From Gammaproteobacteria bacterium (GTDB taxonomy: Bacteria > Pseudomonadota > Gammaproteobacteria > Pseudomonadales > Cellvibrionaceae), in NCBI GenBank assembly GCA_004173475.1, contig SEBU01000001.1:992001-1056000 (forward strand): a stretch of DNA of 64,000 nt, given 5' to 3'. Of this stretch, positions 8,741 to 17,488 are shown in pieces. Made by a program: the position numbers and the translations under genes. The notes under the pieces are model-generated. The model was not told the DNA's origin, did not search any database, and was given only the letters and a program-made list of their open reading frames with translations. Position 1 is the first letter of the stretch. Each line of letters begins with the position of its first letter.

Positions 8741-10716
8741 TATACCAAGTCAGTTAGCGAATCCTCCCAAATAGTTTTGAACATAGGAATCAGCAATCTA
8801 TTACCATATTCACTGAGGTGATCGTCGTCATAGTAAAGCGGGCGACCATTGATTGAACCAAGGCAGTTACCCGTACCGCAAAGATATTCTGAAGGGTCCA
8901 TTATCTTCGCGCTGCAATGCTCGGCAGACGTGATGATCATATTTCGTATAAATTTATTATCTTCCAAATAGAAATCTCTCGTGGTACTAACGTCAATTTC
9001 TTTCTTATACAATAATTTCGCGCGTGCAATTGCCTGAGGCACAAACACGTCCATTTCAGGAATAGGCTGTGTAATATAAACCGGTCTTTTTTTTGCAATG
9101 TCGCAAAGATTGAGTTGGTATTGTTTAACAAAAAGTTCAGCGAAACCACTGTTCGTATTAGGAACACCATCGAGATAGTTCACCCGTTGGCTTTTGGCTG
9201 TAGGACGCAAGGATCGGTCAGTGATATGGTTGACAATAATAACCGGTACGCCGGGTAAATTTTCGCTCAAAAACTTTAAAATATTTTTGTTGTAAGCACC
9301 GCACGTATAAAATTTTTCATTTGATAAATTCATCATGGCCGAGCAGCCATCAGCGCCAAGAAAAAGCACGCCGCCTCTGTTCTCCGGAAGCGAATCTGCA
9401 ATCGCATTGACTGTGGCGTTTGCATGACTATCACCAATAACTATGGAAGAAATCGTTGCGGTTTTTTTACCAAACACACACATAGGTGATTTTGGATTTG
9501 CGCTCGGACTAACAAAACATTCTACTCGCGGATTCCTATTTTCTTGCTCTGCGTCTGCAACATATACAAAATTATCTACACGTGATGCAAATCCGCCATA
9601 TTTAAATATCGCAAAACCACTGAGCGTAACCACAAAGGACGCAACCGCATAGCGACCTATCATAAACATTGTGTGATTCTGGTAGCGATGCATACCCTTA
9701 CTTATGCGGCTGGACACATTGGCATTTAAACGCCAGGGAGATTCTATAAATGCATGAGATAAATGTGCGAACAATAACGAGACCACAACCCCCGACAATT
9801 TAAAAATGACGTTATCGAAAACGCCATATATATGCAGCACAACCACAATAGGCCAATGCCACAAATACAAAGAGTAAGAAATCTTGCCGAGATATTGTGC
9901 AAGCGGATTGCCCGTAACAATTGATGCTTCCCGTTTGGCAAACATCACCAGAGCTACACCTATCACTGGCACGAGTGTATATACTCCTGGCCAACCCATA
10001 CTGGCATCCAGAAATAAAATACTTCCTAAAATTATTGTTATGCCCAGCCATTCCCAAGCCAATGAAAATTTCGGACTGGCTTTTGGCGCGAAAAAATAGA
10101 TCAACCCACCCGCCATCATTTCCCATGCCCTTGTTGGCAACATATAAAATTCAAATGCACTAAAACTGGGAGGAAGTGATACGGACAGAGCAAATGATAA
10201 TAAAGCTCCCGCGAGAACAAACCAGCGACTAAAATGTGTCGGAAATATAGCGCGGATCAATACAATAGCGATGGGATAGATAATGTAAAACTGCCACTCA
10301 ACCGAAAGTGACCAGGTATGCAGCAACCATTTTTCATGGGAAGCGGACTCAAAGTACCCGGTTTCCTTCAAGAAAATAAAATTAGATAAAAATGTCGAGG
10401 CGCCCAGCGTTTGCTTGCCAAGTATTTTGTATTCAGTCGGCGGGAGAAAAAACCAACCCGCTATCAGTAGGGCGACGCACAGGAAAAGGAGCGCAGGTAT
10501 GATGCGTCTGGCTCTGGCGAGGTAAAATTCGAGTATAGAAAAATTATTTTTATCCAACTTTCCAAATATAATGCTGGTCATCAAATAGCCCGATATGACG
10601 AAAAACATATCGACACCACTAAACCCGCCATCAGCACCAGCTATATTAAAATGAAAAAGCACGACCGCAATAACGGCAAGCGCGCGCAACCCGTTAATAT
10701 CCTTTCTAAATAGCAT
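8716..10716 (-). CDS. Membrane O-acyltransferase fused to SGNH hydrolase domain (OafA/YrhL type)
   Basis: A 666-residue protein. The N-terminal half is an acyltransferase-3 membrane domain with about ten helices, starting RKDINGLRALAVIAVVLFHF (conserved R and H), then GVDMFFVISGYL. The C-terminal part is an SGNH esterase-like domain with block I GDSHAN and the catalytic DDDHLSEYG near the end. Such proteins acetylate surface polysaccharide or peptidoglycan sugars across the inner membrane. I start at 10716 (GGGAA five bases upstream) rather than the longer frame at 10797, which would add 27 non-homologous residues. The gene is visibly AT-richer than its neighbours, as is common for surface-polysaccharide genes. 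Confidence 0.88.
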   Translation of the reverse strand: MLFRKDINGLRALAVIAVVLFHFNIAGADGGFSGVDMFFVISGYLMTSIIFGKLDKNNFSILEFYLARARRIIPALLFLCVALLIAGWFFLPPTEYKILGKQTLGASTFLSNFIFLKETGYFESASHEKWLLHTWSLSVEWQFYIIYPIAIVLIRAIFPTHFSRWFVLAGALLSFALSVSLPPSFSAFEFYMLPTRAWEMMAGGLIYFFAPKASPKFSLAWEWLGITIILGSILFLDASMGWPGVYTLVPVIGVALVMFAKREASIVTGNPLAQYLGKISYSLYLWHWPIVVVLHIYGVFDNVIFKLSGVVVSLLFAHLSHAFIESPWRLNANVSSRISKGMHRYQNHTMFMIGRYAVASFVVTLSGFAIFKYGGFASRVDNFVYVADAEQENRNPRVECFVSPSANPKSPMCVFGKKTATISSIVIGDSHANATVNAIADSLPENRGGVLFLGADGCSAMMNLSNEKFYTCGAYNKNILKFLSENLPGVPVIIVNHITDRSLRPTAKSQRVNYLDGVPNTNSGFAELFVKQYQLNLCDIAKKRPVYITQPIPEMDVFVPQAIARAKLLYKKEIDVSTTRDFYLEDNKFIRNMIITSAEHCSAKIMDPSEYLCGTGNCLGSINGRPLYYDDDHLSEYGNRLLIPMFKTIWEDSLTDLVYQGATARN

Positions 10717-10827
10717 AGCAATTCCCGGAAAATAAAATATCTGATGTGAAGCAACAATTTCTTTCGGTGCAATAGCCACGCCACTTGGAAAAAGCAACTA
10801 ACAATTTTTAAATTTTTTTGAGGTTTT

Positions 10828-11208
10828 ATGATTTATATCGGCAAAATATTACAATTTCTATTCGGAGCAACACTCTTTGCCTTTGCAAGTTTGCAATTTA
10901 ATGACCCGGATCCAATTATATGGGTCAGTTTTTACACACTGTGTGCAATGGTTCCCACTCTACTGTTATTCAATAGATTTTATCGGCCTTTATTTTGGTT
11001 CGCGATATTAGGTTGTACGATTGAATTAATTATTAGCGCGCCAGGTGCACATCAATATTTTTTACACCGGACACAAGAGCCCTTAATGCAGGGGATGAAT
11101 GCTGACAAACCTTACATTGAAGAATGTCGCGAATTTTTGGGTGCGCTTATCGCGATGGGATTAGTATGTTTAAGCGCCTTTTTAGGAAAGAAAAAACTAT
11201 TCAGGTAA
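10828..11208 (+). CDS. TMEM220-family small membrane protein
   Basis: A 126-residue protein with four predicted membrane helices. The opening (GKILQFLFGATLFAFASLQF followed by NDPDP) is the hallmark of the transmembrane family 220, found in bacteria and animals with no established biochemical role. A late segment, EECREFLGALIAMGLVCLSA, also fits that family. TGAGG lies shortly upstream of the ATG. It is divergent from the acyltransferase gene and convergent with the DUF2937 gene. Confidence 0.75.
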   Translation: MIYIGKILQFLFGATLFAFASLQFNDPDPIIWVSFYTLCAMVPTLLLFNRFYRPLFWFAILGCTIELIISAPGAHQYFLHRTQEPLMQGMNADKPYIEECREFLGALIAMGLVCLSAFLGKKKLFR

Positions 11209-11234
11209 ACGATTTGTTCTTACACCACGTCCGT

Positions 11235-11765
11235 TTAGTATGATGACCGAGATTTCGTGTTCCATTCACTGGGCCGTTTTTTTCTAAACAGCAGTCGCAA
11301 AGGCAAGACGATGATTGCGCTTAGAAGTAAAGCTGCAATTATACTAAAGATAATATCATTCACTGAAAGCGGTATTCCTGGTTTAAAGTTGGCACCAACT
11401 TTTTTCAAGGTTTCCAACTTAGCAGGATTGAACATAACCCAGGCGCGCTCAACTATATTTCCCTCTTTAAGCTTTGCAATCGTCAATGTTAATTCTTCGT
11501 ACTCATGCATAGTTTGTCTTTTTTGTTCCGCATCCGTACGGACCACCGAATTGGTGTTTTGCGAGAGATCATCAATCATTGCATAGACATCAGCGTATTG
11601 ATGCTGCATAGCGTTTTGCTTATAGGCCTCCACTTGTTTACTGGTTGCCTCGTAATAACCGCTTACGTATTGTAGATAGTGATCCGCAAGAATAGGAATC
11701 TGAAAAAATAACAGAAGCAGAGCACCGAAGATTATTTTTTCAATAACATTGAATATGAAATTCAT
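11235..11765 (-). CDS. DUF2937-like inner membrane protein
   Basis: A 176-residue protein with an N-terminal membrane helix (IFGALLLLFFQIPILADHYL), a central charged helical, probably coiled-coil, region (about residues 35-115) and a second helix near 138-160, ending in a basic tail (RLLFRKKRP). This layout, with the early I-P-x-x-x-x-Y-x-Q-like segment, is that of DUF2937 proteins, whose function is unknown. It lies 29 bases downstream of the GNAT gene, so cotranscription is plausible. Confidence 0.6.
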   Translation of the reverse strand: MNFIFNVIEKIIFGALLLLFFQIPILADHYLQYVSGYYEATSKQVEAYKQNAMQHQYADVYAMIDDLSQNTNSVVRTDAEQKRQTMHEYEELTLTIAKLKEGNIVERAWVMFNPAKLETLKKVGANFKPGIPLSVNDIIFSIIAALLLSAIIVLPLRLLFRKKRPSEWNTKSRSSY

Positions 11766-11794
11766 GCATGCTCTCCAGATTTCACACGAGGCTT

Positions 11795-12259
11795 TTAGGT
11801 ATAACTTATAGCTTTGGTTAAGAAGACGCTGTTAGGATCTTCGCTGTAGTCGCCAAACGGAGAGCAATACTCAAAACCGAAAGACTCGTAGAGTTTACGT
11901 GCGGGTGCAAAATAAGCCATAGACCCGGTTTCCAAACTCAGTCGGCCATATTTTCGAGCCTTAGCCTCGTTAAGAATATGTTGCATCATTAAAGCTGCGA
12001 AGCCTTTACGACGAAACTCTGATGACGTACGCATGGATTTTATTTCAGCATGAGCAGAATCCAATTCCTTTATGGCGCCGCAACCTGCAAGCTTGTCATC
12101 TTCCCAGACAGTCCAAAACGTAATTTCAGGTTTGCGAAGACCATCCAAATCAAGTGCGTGAACACTTTCTGGCGGCGACGTTAAATACATATCATCAAGG
12201 TGTTCTTGTAAAAGGCTAATGATTTCGGGGCCGGTGAGATCGTCGATTTTTATTTTCAT
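11795..12259 (-). CDS. GNAT-family N-acetyltransferase
   Basis: A 154-residue protein of the GNAT fold. The acetyl-CoA pyrophosphate-binding loop is SSEFRRKGFAALMMQHIL (about residues 78-95, pattern R-x-x-G-x-A), and the C-terminal YESFGFEYC strand is typical. The sequence HAEIKSMRTS resembles the subgroup of small putative acetyltransferases near B. subtilis YsnE. The acceptor substrate cannot be predicted. Confidence 0.85.
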   Translation of the reverse strand: MKIKIDDLTGPEIISLLQEHLDDMYLTSPPESVHALDLDGLRKPEITFWTVWEDDKLAGCGAIKELDSAHAEIKSMRTSSEFRRKGFAALMMQHILNEAKARKYGRLSLETGSMAYFAPARKLYESFGFEYCSPFGDYSEDPNSVFLTKAISYT

Positions 12260-12446
12260 GAGTCATTCGCTTACGATTAGTTAATTATTTAATGTTAAAA
12301 ATTGACATGTCCTTTTTCCAGCTGAATGCTCTTAAAGGTTCCACTACGAATTAAAAAACGTCCTTAAAATACTTATGATTAACGCTGACCTATTTAAGTT
12401 GATAAGGTTAGATTGACTGGGAAGAAATTTTTATTATGGGTTTAAC

Positions 12447-12896
12447 TTAGTTGCGAACTAATTTTGCTGTTAAGTCGTCACCAATAGGTACTGATGTATG
12501 TTCATGAATAATCTTCCACCCGCTTTCTGAAAATTCTAACGCCCAGGTAAAGCGATTTTGCATAGAGCGCAATTCGACGCCGCTTACTGACACAGCAGCA
12601 TATGTTCCCACGGCGGTCACAATAGCCATATCATTGCGAGAAGTCACGCGAACATCGTCAAAGTTTACAACTACTCGTTCATCACCTAAACCTTCGAACC
12701 ACTTTTTAATATTAGGTAGGCGAGAGTCCGCCTTATCGAATAACCAAACTCCCCAAGTGTCGAATATACGGGCGTTTACATCGTAAAGTTGCATAAACGC
12801 ATCAACATTTTTTTCAAGCACAGCGGATTTATACGCCTCTAGCACCTGCGTAACCTCAGTCGAATTTTTTTCCATATTTATTTTCTTACCAGACAT
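12447..12896 (-). CDS. NTF2-like (SnoaL/DUF4440-type) protein
   Basis: A 149-residue protein with the cone-shaped NTF2-like pattern: N-terminal helices (VLEAYKSAVLEKNVDAFMQL), then YDVNARIFDTWG, and a closing strand FTWALEFSESGWKIIHEHTS. Such proteins are often small enzymes or ligand-binding proteins; the His in IIHEHTS is the usual family end. A second in-frame ATG seven codons in (MEKNSTEV) is an equally plausible start. It lies 19 bases downstream of the ABC exporter gene on the same strand. Confidence 0.75.
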   Translation of the reverse strand: MSGKKINMEKNSTEVTQVLEAYKSAVLEKNVDAFMQLYDVNARIFDTWGVWLFDKADSRLPNIKKWFEGLGDERVVVNFDDVRVTSRNDMAIVTAVGTYAAVSVSGVELRSMQNRFTWALEFSESGWKIIHEHTSVPIGDDLTAKLVRN

Positions 12897-12915
12897 AATT
12901 TATCCTGAATCTATT

Positions 12916-14679
12916 TTAATCTGTAAATTGTAATTTCGCTAAACGCGCGTAGAGCGGGCTTTCCTGCAATAGCTGGGCATGCGTCCCTTCCGCAACAATT
13001 TCGCCAGCCTCCATAACAATAATTCGATCTGCTGCTTGTACTGTCGCCAACCTGTGCGCTATGACCAAGGTCGTGCGATTATGCGCAGCGTTATCCAGCG
13101 CTTGTTGCACCTGCCGTTCACTTTCCGCATCTAGTGCACTAGTCGCCTCATCCAACAACAGAATAGGCGGATTACTTAATATTGCTCTGGCTATTGAAAT
13201 TCGCTGGCGTTGGCCGCCGGACAGGCGGACACCGCGTTCACCGAGAAAAGTATCGTAGCCTTGTGGTAGCGAGTCGATAAATTCGTTAGCCGCTGCCATC
13301 TCCGCAGCCTGCTTGACATCTTCAATGCTAGCATTGGGATTACTGTAGCGGATATTGTCCAACACAGTACCCGCAAATATAATTGTTTCCTGCAGAACTA
13401 CGCTGAAGGGTTGACGGGCATCTTTTAAGGTAAGGTCGCGTAAATCAATTCCATTGAAACGGACCACGCCGGACTGCGGATCATAAAAACGGAAAAGTAG
13501 TTGAAACAACGTTGTTTTACCCGCACCTGAAGGACCCACTAATGCGACATGTTCACCGTGGCGAATTTTCAGCGAAAAGTTTTTTAGCGCAAGAGTGTCT
13601 GGGCGCGATGGGTACGAAAAATTTACATTTTCAAATTCGATACCGTCGCCCTGACTGGGTAAAATTTTTGGCTGGGAAGTTTCAACAACCGGCGACTCAA
13701 TATGCAGTAATTCCATCAATCGTTCAGTCGCGCCCGCTGCGCGTTGTAGCTCCCCCCAGACTTCCGTGATAGCTCCTATAGCACCTGCAGTGACCACTGC
13801 ATACATGATAAATTGCGATAATTCTCCAGCCGTCATTTGCCCTGCGATTACAGCTTGCGCACCGAGCCATAACACAAATGAGATAGCTGCAAAAACTAGC
13901 ACTATGACAACAACAGTTAGAAATGAGCGCGCGCGAATGCGTGAGAGCGCCGTTTGAAATGCAGTTTCAACAGAAAAATTAAATCGCACACTTTCACGCT
14001 CTTCCTGCGTATAAGACTGAACCGTTGGCATGGCGTTTAAAACTTCGCCCGCAAGTGCACTCGAATCTGCAACCCGATCCTGACTATCACGCGAAAGCTT
14101 CCGCACTTTTCTGCCGAAAATTAATATAGGTGCAATGACTAATACCAGCGTAATGAGAATATAGCCCGCGAGTGTTGGGCTGGTTACAATTAGCATGACA
14201 ATGCCGCCAACCAACATAAATAGATTGCGCAAGCCCATTGATAAACTTGTACCAACTACCGTCTGTATTAAGGTTGTGTCCGTCGTTAAACGAGATAGAA
14301 CTTCACCGGTTTTAGTGATTTCAAAAAATTGTGGGCTCATGCGCAAAATATGCGAATAAATTGCGCTACGTATATCGGCAGTTACCCGTTCGCCCAACCA
14401 GGAAACAAAATAAAATCGCAATGCAGTTGCGATCGCGAGAATTACCGATAAACCAAAAAGCGCTAGAAAATATTGATCAATATGTTCGCTCTTTCCTGAA
14501 GAAAAACCCGAATCAATGAGATAGCGAAATGCTATTGGTAGAGTAAGGGTTGCACCTGCAGCAATTATTAGCGCTAAAAATGTCCATATCCATCTCAACC
14601 AATAAGGTTTGAGAAAAGGAGCTAAACCTAATAATGGGTTTAAACGTTTAGGAAGAGCTAGTCCAGGTTGTGCTGGCAT
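12916..14679 (-). CDS. ABC exporter half-transporter (MsbA/LmrA-like, subfamily B)
   Basis: A 587-residue fused permease/ATPase, the usual length for a homodimeric exporter. Six membrane helices span about residues 25-310, and the ATPase domain follows with Walker A GPSGAGKTTL (about 385-394), signature LSGGQRQRISIARA, Walker B ILLLDEATSALD and the H-loop IAHRL. The sequence is not clearly MsbA (which is normally paired with lpxK), so lipid or drug export are both open. A MAPEG gene starts 44 bases upstream on the same strand. Confidence 0.88.
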   Translation of the reverse strand: MPAQPGLALPKRLNPLLGLAPFLKPYWLRWIWTFLALIIAAGATLTLPIAFRYLIDSGFSSGKSEHIDQYFLALFGLSVILAIATALRFYFVSWLGERVTADIRSAIYSHILRMSPQFFEITKTGEVLSRLTTDTTLIQTVVGTSLSMGLRNLFMLVGGIVMLIVTSPTLAGYILITLVLVIAPILIFGRKVRKLSRDSQDRVADSSALAGEVLNAMPTVQSYTQEERESVRFNFSVETAFQTALSRIRARSFLTVVVIVLVFAAISFVLWLGAQAVIAGQMTAGELSQFIMYAVVTAGAIGAITEVWGELQRAAGATERLMELLHIESPVVETSQPKILPSQGDGIEFENVNFSYPSRPDTLALKNFSLKIRHGEHVALVGPSGAGKTTLFQLLFRFYDPQSGVVRFNGIDLRDLTLKDARQPFSVVLQETIIFAGTVLDNIRYSNPNASIEDVKQAAEMAAANEFIDSLPQGYDTFLGERGVRLSGGQRQRISIARAILSNPPILLLDEATSALDAESERQVQQALDNAAHNRTTLVIAHRLATVQAADRIIVMEAGEIVAEGTHAQLLQESPLYARLAKLQFTD

Positions 14680-14723
14680 AAAATTCTCAGTTGATTCTGC
14701 GGAGGGGACGGCGACTGTAAAAA

Positions 14724-15122
14724 TTATTGCCCGGAAATTATTTTTGCACCGAGCCCTACTGCAGCTCCAATCGCTAAAATTGCGAACGCCAACATTGAGA
14801 TGCCAAACCCGCGGCTTCTTTTCGAGGCAGCGCGGCTATAGCTGATTGCATAATCAACTCGGCCCAGCAGCCACACTACGCCAAGAATCCCCGCCCACAG
14901 CGAACTGACATAATTATTAAATAACCAAAGTGCAGGAAGAAACAGAATCAGGTTCTCTTGAGTATTCATTTGCACGCGGAATAAGCGCTCGAAATTTTCG
15001 TTGCCAGTTGTTGCTGGTGCGCGAACTTGATATTTGTTACGAGCGTATCCGACCGCCAGTAAAGTAGCCAATGATAAAAGTAATGCGGCAAGGGTGACAA
15101 TTGCGGCGAAATGCGACTCCAT
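14724..15122 (-). CDS. MAPEG-family membrane protein
   Basis: A 132-residue protein with four membrane helices. The loop NFERLFRVQMNTQENLILFL (about residues 43-62) carries the family signature E-R-x-x-R-V-Q-x-N-x-x-E, which binds glutathione in eukaryotic MAPEG enzymes. Bacterial members are poorly characterised. It is upstream of, and probably cotranscribed with, the ABC exporter. Confidence 0.85.
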   Translation of the reverse strand: MESHFAAIVTLAALLLSLATLLAVGYARNKYQVRAPATTGNENFERLFRVQMNTQENLILFLPALWLFNNYVSSLWAGILGVVWLLGRVDYAISYSRAASKRSRGFGISMLAFAILAIGAAVGLGAKIISGQ

Positions 15123-15427
15123 AAGAACTCCTGTTAAAAATGAATTTGCAACTGAATAAGGGCAACGAGGATCAAAAGCAACCTTGATTTAATTGACGAA
15201 GTCAAAATGAGTAGTTTCGATGACTTTTGTCATGGCTCAGGCGCTCAGCACTCAAGACTTAATGAATAACAGCGGAAAGTAAATCGCGCGCCAGTTAATA
15301 ACATTTTTTTACGAAAAAAATATGCTAGATAATTTATGCTGTGCATCCGCTTCCAGACTTTAACCGTCTTATAAAGTCTACGTGCTGGCTTGTTTTTCCG
15401 GATAATATTTTGCTAGAGGATCATGTC
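15123..15427. other. Intergenic region, no gene seen
   Basis: About 305 bases between the MAPEG gene and the small hypothetical gene, both transcribed outward. The second half is AT-rich (TATGCTAGATAATTTATGCT around 15320-15340) and probably contains promoters, but no convincing -35/-10 pair, RNA gene or repeat stands out. Confidence 0.4.
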
Positions 15428-15721
15428 ATGACAGAAAAGGAGTGTTACAAAAGCAATTTGGCAAACGCCGATCCATTAGACTGGCGTTACTTCAAAAAAT
15501 CCACCGCTAAAACCATCGCACCATTATTTTTAATTACTGCAATTATGAGCCAGTGGTATACAAGCTACAACGCAGCAGATTATTACGCGCACACGCCCAA
15601 GCAGCAAGGTTTAAACCTGGACGCTATAAAAGCGCATGCATCACGTTTGGGCGATAAGGGAGTAATGGAACTCAAATTCACTGATCTTGAAAATCTGATA
15701 AGGTTTAACTGTAAAAAATGA
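15428..15721 (+). CDS. Small membrane-anchored hypothetical protein
   Basis: A 97-residue protein with one probable membrane segment (TIAPLFLITAIMSQWYTSY, about residues 30-50) and a polar tail. I start at 15428 because AGAGGA lies at 15415-15420; the longer frame from 15341 has no ribosome-binding site. No family is recognised. A strong rho-independent terminator follows directly, supporting a real, monocistronic gene. Confidence 0.6.
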   Translation: MTEKECYKSNLANADPLDWRYFKKSTAKTIAPLFLITAIMSQWYTSYNAADYYAHTPKQQGLNLDAIKAHASRLGDKGVMELKFTDLENLIRFNCKK

Positions 15722-15724
15722 AAT

Positions 15725-15754
15725 AAAAAAGGGCTCATCAAAGAGCCCTTTTTT
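15725..15754. terminator. Bidirectional rho-independent terminator
   Basis: Stem GGGCTC/GAGCCC around a six-base loop is flanked by A6 on the left and T6 on the right, so it works in both directions. It ends the small hypothetical gene and the convergent permease gene, whose TAA lies inside the T tract. Confidence 0.9.
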
Positions 15755-17198
15755 ATTTCCGTAAACGGCTCTTATGGATACCGTAGGAAAAATAAATAAT
15801 TAATCCGGCCGCTAGCCATAACACAAAACGTAAATGCGTTTGCCATGGCAACGGTATAATTAACAAAGCGCAGGATATTACCCCCAACGTTGAGAGAACT
15901 ATTCCGTAGGGCATTTTGAAAGGGCGTTTTAAATTTGGATGAGTAAAGCGTAAAACAATTACACCGATACAAACTAATACAAATGCAGTGAGTGTTCCAA
16001 TATTTACTAATTCGGCCAGCGCATTAAGGGGAATAAAGCCCGCCATTACAGCCATGATTAACCCGCACATAACGGTATTTTTTACAGGTGTTTGAGTCTT
16101 GGCATTTACACTCGAAAAAAATGAAGAAACTAATCCGTCATTGGACATTGCAGTGAGTATTCTCGTTAATGCGTAGTAAAGAACCAACATCACTGTCGTT
16201 AAGCCAGCAATTACGCCGGTAGCGACCAGTGCTGAAGCCCAGTTAACACCAACTCGTTCTAATCCAAATGCCACAGGTGAAGACACATTCAATTCTTTGT
16301 AGGAAACCATGCCCGTTAAAACGCTGGAGACGACTATATAAATCAACGTGCAAAAAATTAATGAAGCAAGAATGCCTATTGGTATATCGCGTTGTGGCTT
16401 ATTGGCTTCCGCCGTTGCAGTTGATACAGCATCAAATCCTACATAAGCAAAAAATACCACCGAAGCCCCTGCTAGAATTCCTATAGGCTTACCTGCTTCT
16501 GTGTAGGAAAGCCAACCGAATGGGACGAACGGACTCCAATTCTCTGGGTTGATATGAAAAATACCGACAGATAAAAAAATCACAATGGCCAGAAGTTTTA
16601 CAAACACCATTACCGTGTTTAATTTCGCACTTTCTTTAACACCAACAATAAGCATGAGCATCAAAACAAAAATAATGCCGAACGCAGGCAAATTAACAAT
16701 TCCGCCCTCATGCGCGCCCGTAGTCGCATTGACGGCGAAAGGGCCTTTCGTAAGATAATCCGGCAAGCCTAAACCAATCGCATGCAATGCATTATTGAAA
16801 TAACCCGCCCAACCATTAGCGACTGCCGCCGTGGCAACACCGTATTCGAGAATTAAATCCCAACCGATTATCCACGCAATAAATTCGCCGAACGCGGCGT
16901 AGGAATAACCGTAGGCGCTACCGGCGCCTCCCACGCTTGACGCAAGCTCAGCGTAGGCAAGTGCTGCGAAAGCGCAAGCAAGACCCGCAAGTACAAACGA
17001 GATAACGACAGCGGGGCCCGATGTGGTTGCTGCAGCAACACCCGTAAGTACAAATATGCCGGTGCCTATAATGGCCCCTATTCCCATCAAGGTTAAATCA
17101 AATGCACTTAAACAGCGCTTTAAGCCCAAATTCTCAACATCATCAACCACAGCTTTCTTGCGCAGTAATGCACTTAGGAAGGGACCTCGAGGCATCAT
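15753..17198 (-). CDS. APC-superfamily amino acid permease (cationic amino acid transporter-like)
   Basis: A 481-residue inner-membrane carrier with about 12-13 helices. The N-terminus has the APC substrate-binding motif GIGAIIGTGIFVLTGVAA on helix 1, and the helix-6 motif VVFFAYVGFDAVSTATAEA is also present. The 'L-x-R-C-L-S-A-F-D' lead-in (LGLKRCLSAFDL) is that of the bacterial CAT-like/YfnA group. Substrate is likely a neutral or cationic amino acid. Its stop codon sits inside the shared terminator. Confidence 0.88.
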   Translation of the reverse strand: MMPRGPFLSALLRKKAVVDDVENLGLKRCLSAFDLTLMGIGAIIGTGIFVLTGVAAATTSGPAVVISFVLAGLACAFAALAYAELASSVGGAGSAYGYSYAAFGEFIAWIIGWDLILEYGVATAAVANGWAGYFNNALHAIGLGLPDYLTKGPFAVNATTGAHEGGIVNLPAFGIIFVLMLMLIVGVKESAKLNTVMVFVKLLAIVIFLSVGIFHINPENWSPFVPFGWLSYTEAGKPIGILAGASVVFFAYVGFDAVSTATAEANKPQRDIPIGILASLIFCTLIYIVVSSVLTGMVSYKELNVSSPVAFGLERVGVNWASALVATGVIAGLTTVMLVLYYALTRILTAMSNDGLVSSFFSSVNAKTQTPVKNTVMCGLIMAVMAGFIPLNALAELVNIGTLTAFVLVCIGVIVLRFTHPNLKRPFKMPYGIVLSTLGVISCALLIIPLPWQTHLRFVLWLAAGLIIYFSYGIHKSRLRK

Positions 17199-17488
17199 AT
17201 TCTCCGAATTATTGTGTAATTTGAAATATTAAATAAATTAATATTCTTTTTTATAAAAACTTTTGCCTTTTTTTGAACTGAGCAACACTTGTGCCAGCGA
17301 TTTACGAGCTTTTTGTTATTTTACTTCTACAATATTGACTGATCGTCTATTCATTTTGACGAAATATTCGGGGGTTAACTCAGCTCACATAAACCGCTGT
17401 TAAGCGTGACTCAATTTGGTGCCGCATGCACCTTATGGCTCGGCCTCCACCCCACGCGGAACCGAGTTTAGCAGAAACGGAAATCAAG

